From contig NCEA01000009.1 of NCBI GenBank assembly GCA_002280515.1, positions 1 to 64,000 of the forward strand: a stretch of 64,000 nucleotides of DNA. The letters are read 5' to 3'. This DNA is from Rhodobacterales bacterium 32-67-9. GTDB lineage: Bacteria; Pseudomonadota; Alphaproteobacteria; Rhodobacterales; Rhodobacteraceae. A program made the translations under genes and the position numbers. Below, piece after piece: positions 26,735-38,605 of the stretch. Numbering within the stretch: position 1 is the first letter of the stretch; every line of letters begins with the position of its first letter. Below the pieces are notes generated by a model. That model had not been told where the DNA came from and ran no database searches. It saw only the letters and a program-made list of their open reading frames with translations.

Positions 26735-28683
26735 GCGCCTACGAGTTGCCGGTAGATCTGCGGAAGCGCCTGGGTCAGCTTTTCGGGGTGCGCGATCAGG
26801 GCATAGCCGCCCTGCCCGAAAAGGCGCGGGAACCAGGATTTTCCATCGCGGTCGACGGTGATGCCGAAGACCGCGTGACCGGCGCGGCGCGCCTCCTCGA
26901 CGGCCTTGCGGCTGTCCTCGATGCCGTGGCGGCCCTCGTAATGGTCGAGGTCGTTCGGCTTGCCATCGGTGATGACGAGCAGGAGGCGCCGCCGCCGCGC
27001 CTCGCGCGTCAGCCCGGCCGAGGCGTGGCGAATGGCGGCGCCAAGGCGGGTGTAGAAGCCGGGTTTCAACCCGGCGATGCGGGATTCCACCGTGGCGCTC
27101 ATCGGCTCACCGAAGCGCTTGGCGGTCTGGACATAGACCCGGTCGCGCTTCAGCGAGGAAAAGGCGTGGATGGCGAAATCGTCACCGCAGGCGTCGAGCC
27201 CCCAGGCCAGCGCCGCCAAAGCCTCGCGTTCGATGTCGATGACCGAGCGGCCATCATGGCCATGCCCCGGCACGGCACTCTCGGTCGAGCGCGAGACGTC
27301 GAGCAGGATCGAGACGGCGAGGTCGCGCTTTTCCGTGCGGTTCTGCAGCCAGACGCGGTCATCGCCCTCGCCGGTGGCGAGAAGATCCACGCGCGACCGG
27401 ATCGCCCGGTCGGTGTCCAACTCGTCGCCGTCGCGGTGACCGGCGGTGAGGATCCGGGCGGGGCGCAGCGCCTCGAACTGGCGCTTGACCGCGCGGATGC
27501 GCCGTGCGGCCTTCGGATCGGTGCGGAACGCAGGCTCCTCGGCGCTTGCCTCGACATCCGAGGTCAGGACGCGGACATGGGCCGGCAGGTAGGCGCCCGA
27601 CCGCGCGTCCCATTCGGGATAGGTCGCCGTGCCCGCGAGCCGCTCGCGGTCCACGTCTTCGGGGGCGAGGTCGAGGTGCAGCTTCAGCCGCGTCGCGGGG
27701 GCCTTGGAAATCTGGCCGAGGCCGATCTCGTCGAGGTCGTCGGCGGCCTTCTTGGCGTCGTCGTTCTCGTCCTCCTCGACCCTGCGGTTGAGGTTGATGA
27801 ACTCCGCCCAGCTCAGGATCGCCTCGAACTTGTGCAGGATGAAACTGTCGTTCCGCTCGATCTGGTCGGCCTTGCGGCGCCGGGCGCGGTGGGTGCGGCC
27901 TTCGCCCTCTTCCGGCTTGCCCTCGGTCGCGCGGGCCTCGACGGCGGTCGCGGCGGAAAAGGCGAGCGGGCGGAGATCGGGCCAGAGCGGCACTGGGCGG
28001 AACGGCCGGTAGCCGCGCGGGGCTCGGTAGGCGGACAGGTCGCCGGTCCAGACCGCATTCGCCATGCGCGCGGCCTTGGCCGAGAGCGGCGCCGGATCGC
28101 CGAGGAGGTGACGGATCACCGCCTCGACGGTGCGCTCGGCCTCGGGCAGAAGCGGCACGCGGCGGAGCGTCAGGTGAGAGGCGCAAAGATCGGCGTGCAG
28201 GCCGGCAAACCCGGGCGCGTCGGCCAGCGTTGCCGCTGTCATCTCGCGTGCGGCGATCAGCGCGGCGAGGTCGGCGCGAAGCGGATCGTCCTCGACGCGC
28301 GGGGCGCCGGCATGGGCGGCAGCGGCGGCCAGCCAGAGATAGAGCGCGGCATTCGCCTCCCGCGCCGGAAAAAGCGCGAGCGTATCCGGCAGGCGCAACG
28401 CCTCGCCGTCGAAACTGGTACGCGGGGTGGTCTCGGTCTCCGCCCCGAGGCGGCGGCGCAGCGACAACCGGTGCGCCGAATGCTCCGGCGCCACCGGCTT
28501 GATCTCGACCGTCGGGGACCCGCCGAGCCCCCGGAAAAGAACTGCCAGCCGTCCGCCGACCTCATGAAGGCCGACACGGGCTCCGTCGTGGACGCTAGGC
28601 GCGTCGAGACGGCTGGCATAGGCGTGCCACAGTTTCCCGACTGTTTCCTCGGGTTCCCATGGCTCGAATTCGATCCCGGACAT
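26731..28683 (-). CDS. norD: NorD, von Willebrand factor A protein for NO reductase activation
   Basis: A 650-residue cytoplasmic protein. The C-terminal third is a VWA domain with the MIDAS motif LLDVSRSTES, a conserved DACGDDFAIHAFSSL strand and VITDGKPNDLDHYEG. An acidic/basic linker (RRVEEDENDDAKKAADDLDE) lies in the middle. NorD works with the ATPase NorQ as a chaperone pair that inserts the non-heme iron into NorB. The gene follows norQ with a short gap and overlaps norE by 4 nt. Confidence 0.94.
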   Translation of the reverse strand: MSGIEFEPWEPEETVGKLWHAYASRLDAPSVHDGARVGLHEVGGRLAVLFRGLGGSPTVEIKPVAPEHSAHRLSLRRRLGAETETTPRTSFDGEALRLPDTLALFPAREANAALYLWLAAAAAHAGAPRVEDDPLRADLAALIAAREMTAATLADAPGFAGLHADLCASHLTLRRVPLLPEAERTVEAVIRHLLGDPAPLSAKAARMANAVWTGDLSAYRAPRGYRPFRPVPLWPDLRPLAFSAATAVEARATEGKPEEGEGRTHRARRRKADQIERNDSFILHKFEAILSWAEFINLNRRVEEDENDDAKKAADDLDEIGLGQISKAPATRLKLHLDLAPEDVDRERLAGTATYPEWDARSGAYLPAHVRVLTSDVEASAEEPAFRTDPKAARRIRAVKRQFEALRPARILTAGHRDGDELDTDRAIRSRVDLLATGEGDDRVWLQNRTEKRDLAVSILLDVSRSTESAVPGHGHDGRSVIDIEREALAALAWGLDACGDDFAIHAFSSLKRDRVYVQTAKRFGEPMSATVESRIAGLKPGFYTRLGAAIRHASAGLTREARRRRLLLVITDGKPNDLDHYEGRHGIEDSRKAVEEARRAGHAVFGITVDRDGKSWFPRLFGQGGYALIAHPEKLTQALPQIYRQLVGA

Positions 28684-28692
28684 CTGCCGGCC

Positions 28693-29507
<815 letters not shown>

Positions 29508-29511
<4 letters not shown>

Positions 29512-30905
29512 TCCGCGGCCATGTGGTCGGGATCGTGCCGGATACGGTCCTGCTCGACCGGACCGGGTTCGATGATCTCCTTACGCGGCACGAGGACCGC
29601 GTAGATGAAGAGCAGCGCACCGAGGACAACCGCCACGCCCGATCCGAAGCGCATGGCGAAGAAGATCCAGAGCTGGTCCTGCACGTCCATGAAGGCCTCG
29701 CCATTGACCCGCTGGAGGTGCGTCTGCACCGTGCCCGCGAAGGTCAGCGTGAAGGTCATGAAGACCATGCCACCCGACATCAGCCAGAACGACGCCATGT
29801 TGAGCACCTGGTTGTAGGGATCGCGCCCTTTCAGGATCGGCATCGCATAGGAGATGATTGCGAGGTTCAGGGACACATAGGCGCCGAAGAAGGCAAGGTG
29901 GCCGTGGGCGGCCGTGATCTGCGTGCCGTGGGTGTAGTAGTTCACCCCGTGCAGCGTGTGGAGGAACCCCCAGACGCCGGCGCCGAAGAAGGCCAGCGTC
30001 GCGCAGCCGAGCGACCAGAGCAGGGCCGCCTTGTTCGGGTGGTCGCGCCGGCCCTTCCAGACCATCACGAAGGCAAATGCCATCATCGCGAAGAACGGCA
30101 CCACTTCGAGCGACGAGAAGATCGAGCCGATCCATTGCCAGTAGCCGGGCGTGCCGATCCAGTAGTAATGGTGCCCGGTCCCGAGGATGCCCGAGAAGAG
30201 CGCGGCGGCGACGATGACGTAGAGCCATTTCTCCACCACCTCGCGGTCCACCCCCGTCAGCTTCAGCATCAGGTAGGCAAGGATCGAGGCCATCACCAGT
30301 TCCCATGTGCCTTCGACCCAGAGGTGGACGACATACCACCAGTACATCTTGTCGAGCGCGAGGTTCGACGGGTTGACGAAGGCGAAGAGGAAGAGGAGTG
30401 CCAGCCCCCAGAGGCCGAGAAGCAGGATATTGGTGATCGCCGTCTTCTTGCCCGAAAGCACCGTCATAGAGACGTTGAAGAGGAAGATCAGCGCGGCCAC
30501 GACGATGCCCGCCTTCACCCAGGTCGGTTGCTCAAGAAATTCCCGCCCCTGCTTGCCGAGAAGGAAGTTCCCCTCGAAGAGGTTGAAGAAATAGGTCACG
30601 ACGACACCCGCCGTGCCGAGAACGAAGATCGCCAGTTGCAGGTAGGCAAGCTTCGGCGAGTAGATCTCGCGCTCCGATTCCTCGGGGATGAGGTAGTAGG
30701 CGGCACCGAAGAAGCCCAGAAGCAGCCAGACGATCAGGCTGTTGGTATGGAGCATCCGGCCGATGTTGAAGGGCAGGATTTCGGACAGGAAGTTGCCGTC
30801 GACGTAGATCCAGCCCAGGACCAGCCCGAGCGAGACCTGCACGGCAAAGAGCGCCATCGCTACCAGGAAGTAGGCGAGCGCGATTTTCTGTGTCTGGTAT
30901 TTCAT
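29508..30905 (-). CDS. norB: Nitric oxide reductase large subunit NorB
   Basis: A 465-residue heme-copper-type subunit with twelve helices. It reduces NO to N2O in the inner membrane with electrons from NorC. Metal-ligand regions are visible: NIGRMLHTNSLIVWLLLGFF (low-spin heme b His), VVHLWVEGTWELVMA (FeB His plus the catalytic Glu of cNOR), GHHYYWIGTPGYWQWIGS (FeB His pair) and AAHGHLAFFGAYVSLNLAII (heme ligands). Its length fits cNOR rather than the quinol-dependent qNOR. Confidence 0.97.
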
Positions 30906-30917
30906 GATTCTGTCTCC

Positions 30918-31370
30918 TCAGCCGGCATCGTTCGGCGGCCAGTCCTGGGCGCGGATCTTGTTCGTCCACAGGAGGAAATCGGCGATTTCACGGTATTCCT
31001 GATCGGTCAGGTTGAACTGCGGCATCTGGCGGCGGCCCTCGATGCCGGTAGGCATCGCATCCATCCAGCCCTTGAGCGCGTCGAACGCGGCCTCGGGGTC
31101 GTCGGCCACGCCCCAGCGGGTCATGACATTGCCAAGCTCGGGCGCGAAATAGGCGCCTTCGCCCAAAATCGTGTGGCAGTTGATGCAGGCATGCTTTTCC
31201 CAAAGGTGCTTGCCCGCGGCGACGCTGTCGGTCAGTCCGGCGGCATCGGTCGATGTGGTTCGGATGTAGCGGTGGCTTTGCACCGTCAGCCCGACGAAGA
31301 TGAGGATGAAGAACAAGGACCCGCCATAAAAGATATTGCGGGCCATGCTCTTGGTCATGACTTCGCGCAT
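30918..31370 (-). CDS. norC: Nitric oxide reductase cytochrome c subunit NorC
   Basis: A 150-residue membrane-anchored monoheme cytochrome c. The N-terminal helix (IFYGGSLFFILIFVGLTVQS) is followed by the heme motif CINCH (residues 62-66) in HACINCHTILGEGAYFAPEL. The likely Met ligand lies in GRRQMPQFNLTDQEYREIAD. GGAG upstream of 31370 supports this start over downstream ATGs. An NNR-like box is centred about 73 nt before the start, and norB follows after 12 nt. Confidence 0.96.
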   Translation of the reverse strand: MREVMTKSMARNIFYGGSLFFILIFVGLTVQSHRYIRTTSTDAAGLTDSVAAGKHLWEKHACINCHTILGEGAYFAPELGNVMTRWGVADDPEAAFDALKGWMDAMPTGIEGRRQMPQFNLTDQEYREIADFLLWTNKIRAQDWPPNDAG

Positions 31371-31436
31371 TGCGCTTTCTCCTTCCCGGAGCGGTTGAAC
31401 GTGGCGGCACTCTGGCGTGGGGCGGGTCTGCCCACC

Positions 31437-31450
31437 TTAACGAAAGTCAA
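31437..31450. promoter_or_regulatory. NNR/FNR-like box before norC
   Basis: The 14-mer TTAACGAAAGTCAA fits the NNR/Dnr consensus TTGAC-N4-GTCAA with one change in the left half. It lies between the nirX stop and norC, centred about 73 nt from the norC start. The same 14-mer occurs before nirS. A Crp/Fnr regulator of the Dnr/NnrR type is encoded in the same cluster. Confidence 0.8.
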
Positions 31451-31457
31451 TCGTCGC

Positions 31458-32324
31458 TCAGATCAGCGCCTTGATCCTCGCATCGGGAAATTCGGCAAGG
31501 GCCGCGTCGATGGCGGACCGGCCCATCAGGCAGAACGCGGTGGAGAGCGCGTCGGCGGTGGCCGCGTCCTTCGCCGAGACGGCGACGGTGGACCAGCGCG
31601 GCGGGAGGCCTTTTGGATGCAGGATATGCGGGGCACCGCCGCCGATCCGCGTGCCGAGCGGCGACGAGGTGGCAAGGGCACGGTCGGCCAGCCCGACGCG
31701 GGCCACCTCCATCCCGTCCGGTGCGGCGATCGCTGCCTGCCAGTCGCGGCCGCCATTCGTCCCGAGCGCCATGACCTCGCCCATGTCGATCAACACATCA
31801 CCGAAACCCTCGGCCCGTAGCAGGGCCGCGATCCGGTCGGCGGCATGGCCTTGCGCGATGCCGTTAAAGGTCAGCGCCATGCCCGGGGCTAAGGCAATCG
31901 CGTCGTCGCTCACCCGGACCCGCGTCCAGCCGACGGCGCGCCGCGCGGCGGCGACATCGCCCCCCGTCGCCAACGCGAGCCAGAGCGGCTGCACCGTCGG
32001 ATCGAAGGCGCCGCCGGTCGCGCGATGCACGCGGTCCGAGAGGCGCAGGACCTCCAGCATCTCCGGCGCCGGCCGCGACAGCCGACCGTCGCGGTTGAGC
32101 CGGGTCAGCGCCGATTCGGTATGAAGCGAGAAATGCCCTTCGATCCGGATCAACTCGCGCTCCACCCGGCGAAAAAGCTGCCGGGCCAGCGCCGGACTTG
32201 CGCCGTGAAGGACGATCCGCGCATCGGCCCCCATCGCGCGGCCGGTCCAGATCGCGGGTTCGGCGGCACGCGCCGGCAGCGCGACGGCGGCGGCGGCAAT
32301 GGTCAGGAAACGACGACGATGCAT
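31458..32324 (-). CDS. nirX: NirX/NosX-type FAD:protein FMN transferase (ApbE family)
   Basis: A 288-residue exported flavin transferase with a Tat/Sec-like signal (MHRRRFLTIAAAAVALPARA). ApbE-family marks include MGADARIVLHG, LIRIEGHFSLHTESALTRLN, GAFDPTVQPLWLA, NGIAQGHAADRIAALLRAEG, and DMGEVMALG followed by DALSTAFCLMG. ApbE enzymes attach FMN to Thr in NosR/NirI-type proteins. Its place behind nirI fits flavinylation of NirI in the periplasm. It starts 3 nt after the nnrS stop. Confidence 0.9.
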   Translation of the reverse strand: MHRRRFLTIAAAAVALPARAAEPAIWTGRAMGADARIVLHGASPALARQLFRRVERELIRIEGHFSLHTESALTRLNRDGRLSRPAPEMLEVLRLSDRVHRATGGAFDPTVQPLWLALATGGDVAAARRAVGWTRVRVSDDAIALAPGMALTFNGIAQGHAADRIAALLRAEGFGDVLIDMGEVMALGTNGGRDWQAAIAAPDGMEVARVGLADRALATSSPLGTRIGGGAPHILHPKGLPPRWSTVAVSAKDAATADALSTAFCLMGRSAIDAALAEFPDARIKALI

Positions 32325-32327
32325 GTC

Positions 32328-33503
32328 CTATTCCGCTGACTGGGTCTGGCGCGGCCCCCAGAAGACCGGCCAGAAGACGAAGAGATAAATACCGAACGCA
32401 AGGAGCCAGATCAGCCCGGCCCCTAGCGTCGCCGGCGTCGTGACGGCCGGAACTGTGGACGCGGCCCAGCGCAGCATGGCCGCGAGCGGCAAAAGCGCAT
32501 AGGCGAAGACCACGGGCGCCGGCGCCACGAGAGGCCGCCCGGTATGGCCGAGCGTCGCGCGCGTCATGACGGCAAGGATCATGCCACTGACCCCGCCGAT
32601 CGCGGTGAAATGCAGGGCGCCAACGCTGCTGCCGATACCGAACGCGGCAAGGCCGGTCAGGATCAACCCGACACCGATCAGCCCGAACGAGAGGTGCAGC
32701 GACCAGAGAATCGGCTGGCTGGCGGCGAACCCGCCCTTCCAGAAGGCAAGACGGGCGATCTGCGCCGTGCCTGCGACAAGGGCGATGGCTCCAGTGACCG
32801 GGGCGGGCAGCGCCGCCAGGGTGGCGAGGGGCAGCGCGATCGCCGCCGCGATGCCGATGCCGTCGAGCCGGGCGAAGGATCGCGGCAGCCCGAACTCGAG
32901 GCCGGCGCGGGTCATCGCGTTGCGGGTGAAGGCCGGCGTGATCCGTCCGCCAAGGACCGCGATCATCGCGACAAGACCGTAGAGCCCCGCGTAAAGACCC
33001 CTGATCGCCGTATCGGCGGCAAGCCCGAGCCATTCGAGATGGACAGCGAGATTGGCCGCGAAGAGAATCGCAAGAAGGCCGAGGAACATCATGTTCTGCG
33101 GTTTCGGCCGGCGGATCAGCTGGGTCGCGATCTTCGCCCCGAGCACCGGCAGGAAGGCAAGGTCGACGAGTGCGACAAGCGGCGCGGGCAGCGCCCCGGA
33201 CCAGAAGACGGCGTACCGCCCGGCAAGCCAGATCCCGGCGGCGGCACCGATGAAGACGTGCCGCGCCGCCTTGGCGCCGGTCCAGTTCGGCACGGCAGTC
33301 AGAAAGAACCCGCCCAGCGCCGCCGCGCCGTAGCCGAAGATCATCTCATGCGCGTGCCAGTAGCTCGGGGGCGCCGCCGTCGGCAGGTCGAACGACCCGA
33401 ACAGCCACAGCATCCAGAGACCCATGGCCAGGAAGGCCCAAAGCCCGGCCGCGAGAAAAAAGACCCTGAACCCTTCACCGAAGAGGCGGCCGAGTGTCGT
33501 CAT
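32328..33503 (-). CDS. nnrS: NnrS family heme/copper-containing membrane protein
   Basis: A 391-residue polytopic membrane protein starting MTTLGRLFGEGFRVFFLAAG at 33503. About twelve helices are predicted. The NnrS signature YWHAHEMIFGYGAAALGGFF with conserved His residues precedes LTAVPNWTGAKAARH; another conserved His-containing segment is GALHFTAIGGVSGMILAVM. NnrS proteins occur with NO metabolism genes and protect against nitrosative stress in Vibrio; the mechanism is not settled. It is embedded between nirI and nirX, with an ATGA overlap to nirI. Confidence 0.88.
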   Translation of the reverse strand: MTTLGRLFGEGFRVFFLAAGLWAFLAMGLWMLWLFGSFDLPTAAPPSYWHAHEMIFGYGAAALGGFFLTAVPNWTGAKAARHVFIGAAAGIWLAGRYAVFWSGALPAPLVALVDLAFLPVLGAKIATQLIRRPKPQNMMFLGLLAILFAANLAVHLEWLGLAADTAIRGLYAGLYGLVAMIAVLGGRITPAFTRNAMTRAGLEFGLPRSFARLDGIGIAAAIALPLATLAALPAPVTGAIALVAGTAQIARLAFWKGGFAASQPILWSLHLSFGLIGVGLILTGLAAFGIGSSVGALHFTAIGGVSGMILAVMTRATLGHTGRPLVAPAPVVFAYALLPLAAMLRWAASTVPAVTTPATLGAGLIWLLAFGIYLFVFWPVFWGPRQTQSAE

Positions 33504-35548
33504 TGGTCTTCCCCCGTACCGGCACGGGCGCGGCGCTTCAGCACCGGGCAGATGCCGGGATTGTTCATGATGACCTGACAGCGCAGGCACAGCACGCATT
33601 CGTTGGCGTTGATCCGGCCCAGGGGGTCGATGGCGCCAACGGTACATTTCGTCTCGCAGAGCCGGCATTCCCGGCCGCATTGCGGGCGCCGCTTCAGCCA
33701 GTCGAAGATCTTCAGCTTGGCCGGAATCGCGATCCCCGCGCCAAGCGGGCAGAGATAGCGGCAGAAGAACCGCTCGATGAAGAGGCCGGCGCCGATGAGC
33801 ACCAGCACGAACCCCACGAACGGCCAGGCGCGCATCATGCGCAGCGAGATCGCGGTCTTGAACGGCTCCGCCTCTGCCAGCACCAGCGCGTCGTGCATCG
33901 AGTAGAAGGAGAGCGCGAGGATCGCCATGAAGAGCGTATACTTGATCACCCAGAGCCGTTCATGCAGCGCCTGCGGCACCGCGACCTGCACCACCCCGAG
34001 CCGGCGCGCCGCGAGGTTGGTCAGTTCCTGCAAGGCCCCGAACGGGCAAAGCCAGCCGCAATAGACCCCGCGGCCCCAGAAGAGCATCCCGAGCGCGGTG
34101 AAGGACCAGAGCAGGAAGATCACCGGCTCGATCAGGAACGTCTCCCACCGGAAGCCGGTCAGCAGGGAGTGCAGGAACGCCACCACCTGCACCACCGACA
34201 ACTGCCCGTTCAGCCCCCAGCCAAGGACGAAGAGCGTCGTCAAGAGAAACCCGACCCGGCCGAGAAGCCAGAGCTTCGGCCGCCGGGTGATCCATTCCTG
34301 AGCGAACAGGATCAGCGTCAGCACGGCAAGCATCGCCGCGACCACGCCGGTCTCCACGCGCTTCCCGGCCCATATCTCGTGCCAGAGCGGCGCCGGCTCG
34401 GGCGGCGGGACTAGGCGGTAGGCATCCGGCAGGCGGTAGTCGGCGGCAATGGTCATCGTGACCGCGCCGCTGTCGGTGGGTCGGGTCGCCGTGACCTCGA
34501 CGCGGAAGGGCTGCATCGGGTCGATGGTCGCAGGAAGACGGAAGAGGCTGATTTCCTTCGCAGCCGGCGCTCCGTCGATAGTCAGCTTCTTGACCATCTG
34601 GTAGCTCGCCTCGTCCGGCCGGTGGCGCGTCTCGCCCTGCACGATCGTCACCCGGTCGAAGACCCCGGTCCTGCGCCAGTCGGTGCCGCGATGGGACTGA
34701 AGGCCCGAAGAGATCACGATCAGCGCGGTCTCGCCCGCGCCCATCGCGCCGATGGCCGAGGTATAGACCTGCTGGCCGAGCAGGTTCTGCCCGACCGACG
34801 GCGGGTCGACGAGCCCGGTCCAGAGATGGAGGAAGTCGCCCTCGCCCTCCGGCACCGGAACCTTGGCGCCGGCCAGCGCCGCGGCGGCCTCGCCGAGGCT
34901 GACACGGGCCTCGCCCAGCGCGCCGGCCTGCACCAGCGCTGGCCAGTCGGCGGGTGCATAACCCAGCCGGTCGATACCGCCGCCCGCGGCCAGGATGCCG
35001 CGCCCGATGGCCAGCGTCCGCGCGGTGCGCAGGATGCCGTCGCGGATCACCCCGGTCGAAACCGTGGCGCGGGAGATCACGTCCGGCAGGCCCGGCGTAT
35101 CGGCCAGCGCCCCATCCCGCGGTGCCGAGAGGTCATAGCCCGCGAACCCGTTCACGTAGGCGGCGATGTCCGCGTCCGAAATGCCGAGGGTCAGGACCGG
35201 CTCGTTGTGCTGCATCAGCCGGGCGCCGGCGATCCGCGCCTCCGGCGAAATCCCGACCAGCACGTCGAGCGGCCGCCCCGAATATCCGACCGAACCGGCG
35301 ATTTCCCAGGTGGAGCCGATATGGCCGATGACCGATCCGTCCTTGCGCACGGTCCAGCCCGGCACGCCCGCCGCCTCTCGTGCCACCGTCAGCCCCGCAG
35401 TCTGTCCCTCTGCGCCGAAGATCCCGGCGGCGATGTCTGCGTCGGGAGCCGCCGGCGCGATCGCGTCGGGGGCAATCCCCACGCCACCGGCGAAGGCCGG
35501 GGCGAAGTGAAGCACGATCGCCGCGAAAAGCGGTCCGAATAGGCGCAT
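33500..35548 (-). CDS. nirI: NirI, NosR-family membrane regulator/electron donor
   Basis: A 682-residue polytopic protein with a signal peptide (MRLFGPLFAAIVLHFAPAFA). A periplasmic FMN-binding domain contains ISRATVSTGVIRDGILRTA, the presumed covalent FMN-Thr site. Several membrane helices follow, with the cytoplasmic CxxxC motifs VYCGWLCPFGAL and CRYLCPLGAG, and two C-terminal [4Fe-4S] clusters (CRLCETKCTVGAIDP and NANECVLCLRCQVIMNNPGI). NirI is required for nirS expression in Paracoccus. It is divergent from nirS across a 131-nt region holding an NNR-like box. Confidence 0.93.
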   Translation of the reverse strand: MRLFGPLFAAIVLHFAPAFAGGVGIAPDAIAPAAPDADIAAGIFGAEGQTAGLTVAREAAGVPGWTVRKDGSVIGHIGSTWEIAGSVGYSGRPLDVLVGISPEARIAGARLMQHNEPVLTLGISDADIAAYVNGFAGYDLSAPRDGALADTPGLPDVISRATVSTGVIRDGILRTARTLAIGRGILAAGGGIDRLGYAPADWPALVQAGALGEARVSLGEAAAALAGAKVPVPEGEGDFLHLWTGLVDPPSVGQNLLGQQVYTSAIGAMGAGETALIVISSGLQSHRGTDWRRTGVFDRVTIVQGETRHRPDEASYQMVKKLTIDGAPAAKEISLFRLPATIDPMQPFRVEVTATRPTDSGAVTMTIAADYRLPDAYRLVPPPEPAPLWHEIWAGKRVETGVVAAMLAVLTLILFAQEWITRRPKLWLLGRVGFLLTTLFVLGWGLNGQLSVVQVVAFLHSLLTGFRWETFLIEPVIFLLWSFTALGMLFWGRGVYCGWLCPFGALQELTNLAARRLGVVQVAVPQALHERLWVIKYTLFMAILALSFYSMHDALVLAEAEPFKTAISLRMMRAWPFVGFVLVLIGAGLFIERFFCRYLCPLGAGIAIPAKLKIFDWLKRRPQCGRECRLCETKCTVGAIDPLGRINANECVLCLRCQVIMNNPGICPVLKRRARAGTGEDQ

Positions 35549-35550
35549 GA

Positions 35551-37437
<1,887 letters not shown>

Positions 37438-37452
37438 CGCCTTCGAGGACGA

Positions 37453-37488
37453 GGGGCGGAGGGGGCTTGTCGGCCCTCCCTCCGCCCC
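37453..37488 (+). terminator. Hairpin between nirS and nirE
   Basis: An 11-bp stem GGGGCGGAGGG/CCCTCCGCCCC, with a few more inner pairs (GGC/GCC), is followed by ACCTTT. It starts 16 nt after the nirS stop and could protect the nirS message or partly terminate before nirE. Either would give high structural-gene and lower biogenesis-gene expression. Confidence 0.7.
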
Positions 37489-37518
37489 ACCTTTCCGATC
37501 CGCGAACAAGAGGCGATC

Positions 37519-38310
37519 ATGAAAGACCTCACGACAGGCAAAGTCTTCCTCATCGGCGCCGGCCCCGGCGATCCGGAGCTTCTGACGCTGAAGGCGCTCC
37601 GCCTTCTCCGCGAAGCCGATGTGGTGGTCTTTGACCGGCTCGTCTCGGACGAGATCATGGCGCTGATCCCCGAAGACACGCGCCGGGTCGATGTCGGCAA
37701 GATCGCCGGGTGCCACAAGGTCCCGCAGGACGGAATCAACGCGCTTTTGGTGGACCTCGCGCGCGACGGTCTCGCGGTCGTGCGCCTGAAGGGCGGTGAT
37801 CCCCTGATCTTCGGGCGCGGCTCGGAAGAGGCGGAGGTTTTGCGCGCGGCCGGCATCGCCGTGGCCTACGTCCCCGGGATCACCGCCGCGCAAGGTGCGG
37901 CCGCCTCGACCGGCGTGCCGCTGACCCATCGCGGCCTTGCGACCGGGGTGCGCTACGTCACCGGCCACCGCGCGAGGGATGCGCGGCTCGACCTCGACTG
38001 GGCCTCGCTTGCGAGCGAGGAAACGACCCTCGTCGTCTACATGGGCGCCGCCAACATCGCCGAGATCGCCTTCCAGCTCATGCGCCACGGGATGCCGGCG
38101 TCGCTGCCGGTGATGGCCGTCTCTGCCGCCACGACGCCGCGCGAAGTGCGGATCGTCTCAACCCTCGGTGACATCGCCACCGACATCGCGAACACGCCGC
38201 CGGAGGCGCCGGTGCTCTTCGTCATCGGCCGGGTGGTTTCGCTTTACGATCAGGTGGCCCTCGCCGATGCGCTGGCCTGCGACGGAGCCGGGATGGCGGC
38301 CTATGCGTAG
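37519..38310 (+). CDS. nirE: Uroporphyrinogen-III C-methyltransferase NirE
   Basis: A 263-residue SAM-dependent methyltransferase that converts uroporphyrinogen III to precorrin-2, the entry to heme d1 synthesis. Motifs are KVFLIGAGPGDPELLTLKAL, VVFDRLVSDEIMALIP, VVRLKGGDPLIFGRGSEEAE and PGITAAQGAAASTGVPLTHR, with the C-terminal TLVVYMGAANIAEIAFQLMR. There is no CysG-type dehydrogenase domain. Overlaps nirC by 8 nt. Confidence 0.95.
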   Translation: MKDLTTGKVFLIGAGPGDPELLTLKALRLLREADVVVFDRLVSDEIMALIPEDTRRVDVGKIAGCHKVPQDGINALLVDLARDGLAVVRLKGGDPLIFGRGSEEAEVLRAAGIAVAYVPGITAAQGAAASTGVPLTHRGLATGVRYVTGHRARDARLDLDWASLASEETTLVVYMGAANIAEIAFQLMRHGMPASLPVMAVSAATTPREVRIVSTLGDIATDIANTPPEAPVLFVIGRVVSLYDQVALADALACDGAGMAAYA

Positions 38311-38605
38311 CCTGATCGCCCTTCTCGCGCTGAGCCTGCCGGCGATCGCCGAGGTCAGCCCCGAGCGGGCGGAAAAACTCGAACACATGGTGATCCAGGA
38401 TTGCGGGTCATGCCACGGGCTGACGATGAAAGGCGGGCTCGGCTCCGCCCTGACGCCCGACCGGCTGGCCCACGCGGACCCGGAAGGTCTCGCGACGATC
38501 ATCCTCGACGGCGTGCCCGGCACCGCGATGCCGCGCTGGCGGCCGGTCCTGTCCGAGGAAGAGGCGCTCTGGATCGCGGATTATCTAAAAGGACGCCCCG
38601 AATGA
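38303..38605 (+). CDS. nirC: Cytochrome c55x NirC
   Basis: A 100-residue periplasmic monoheme cytochrome with a short signal peptide (MRSLIALLALSLPAIAE). The heme motif CGSCH is at 34-38, and a Met-ligand candidate lies in GVPGTAMPRWRPVLSEEEAL. NirC can donate electrons to cd1 and is implicated in d1 maturation. The start lies inside the end of nirE (8-nt overlap), and the stop is in an ATGA overlap with nirF. Confidence 0.93.
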   Translation: MRSLIALLALSLPAIAEVSPERAEKLEHMVIQDCGSCHGLTMKGGLGSALTPDRLAHADPEGLATIILDGVPGTAMPRWRPVLSEEEALWIADYLKGRPE

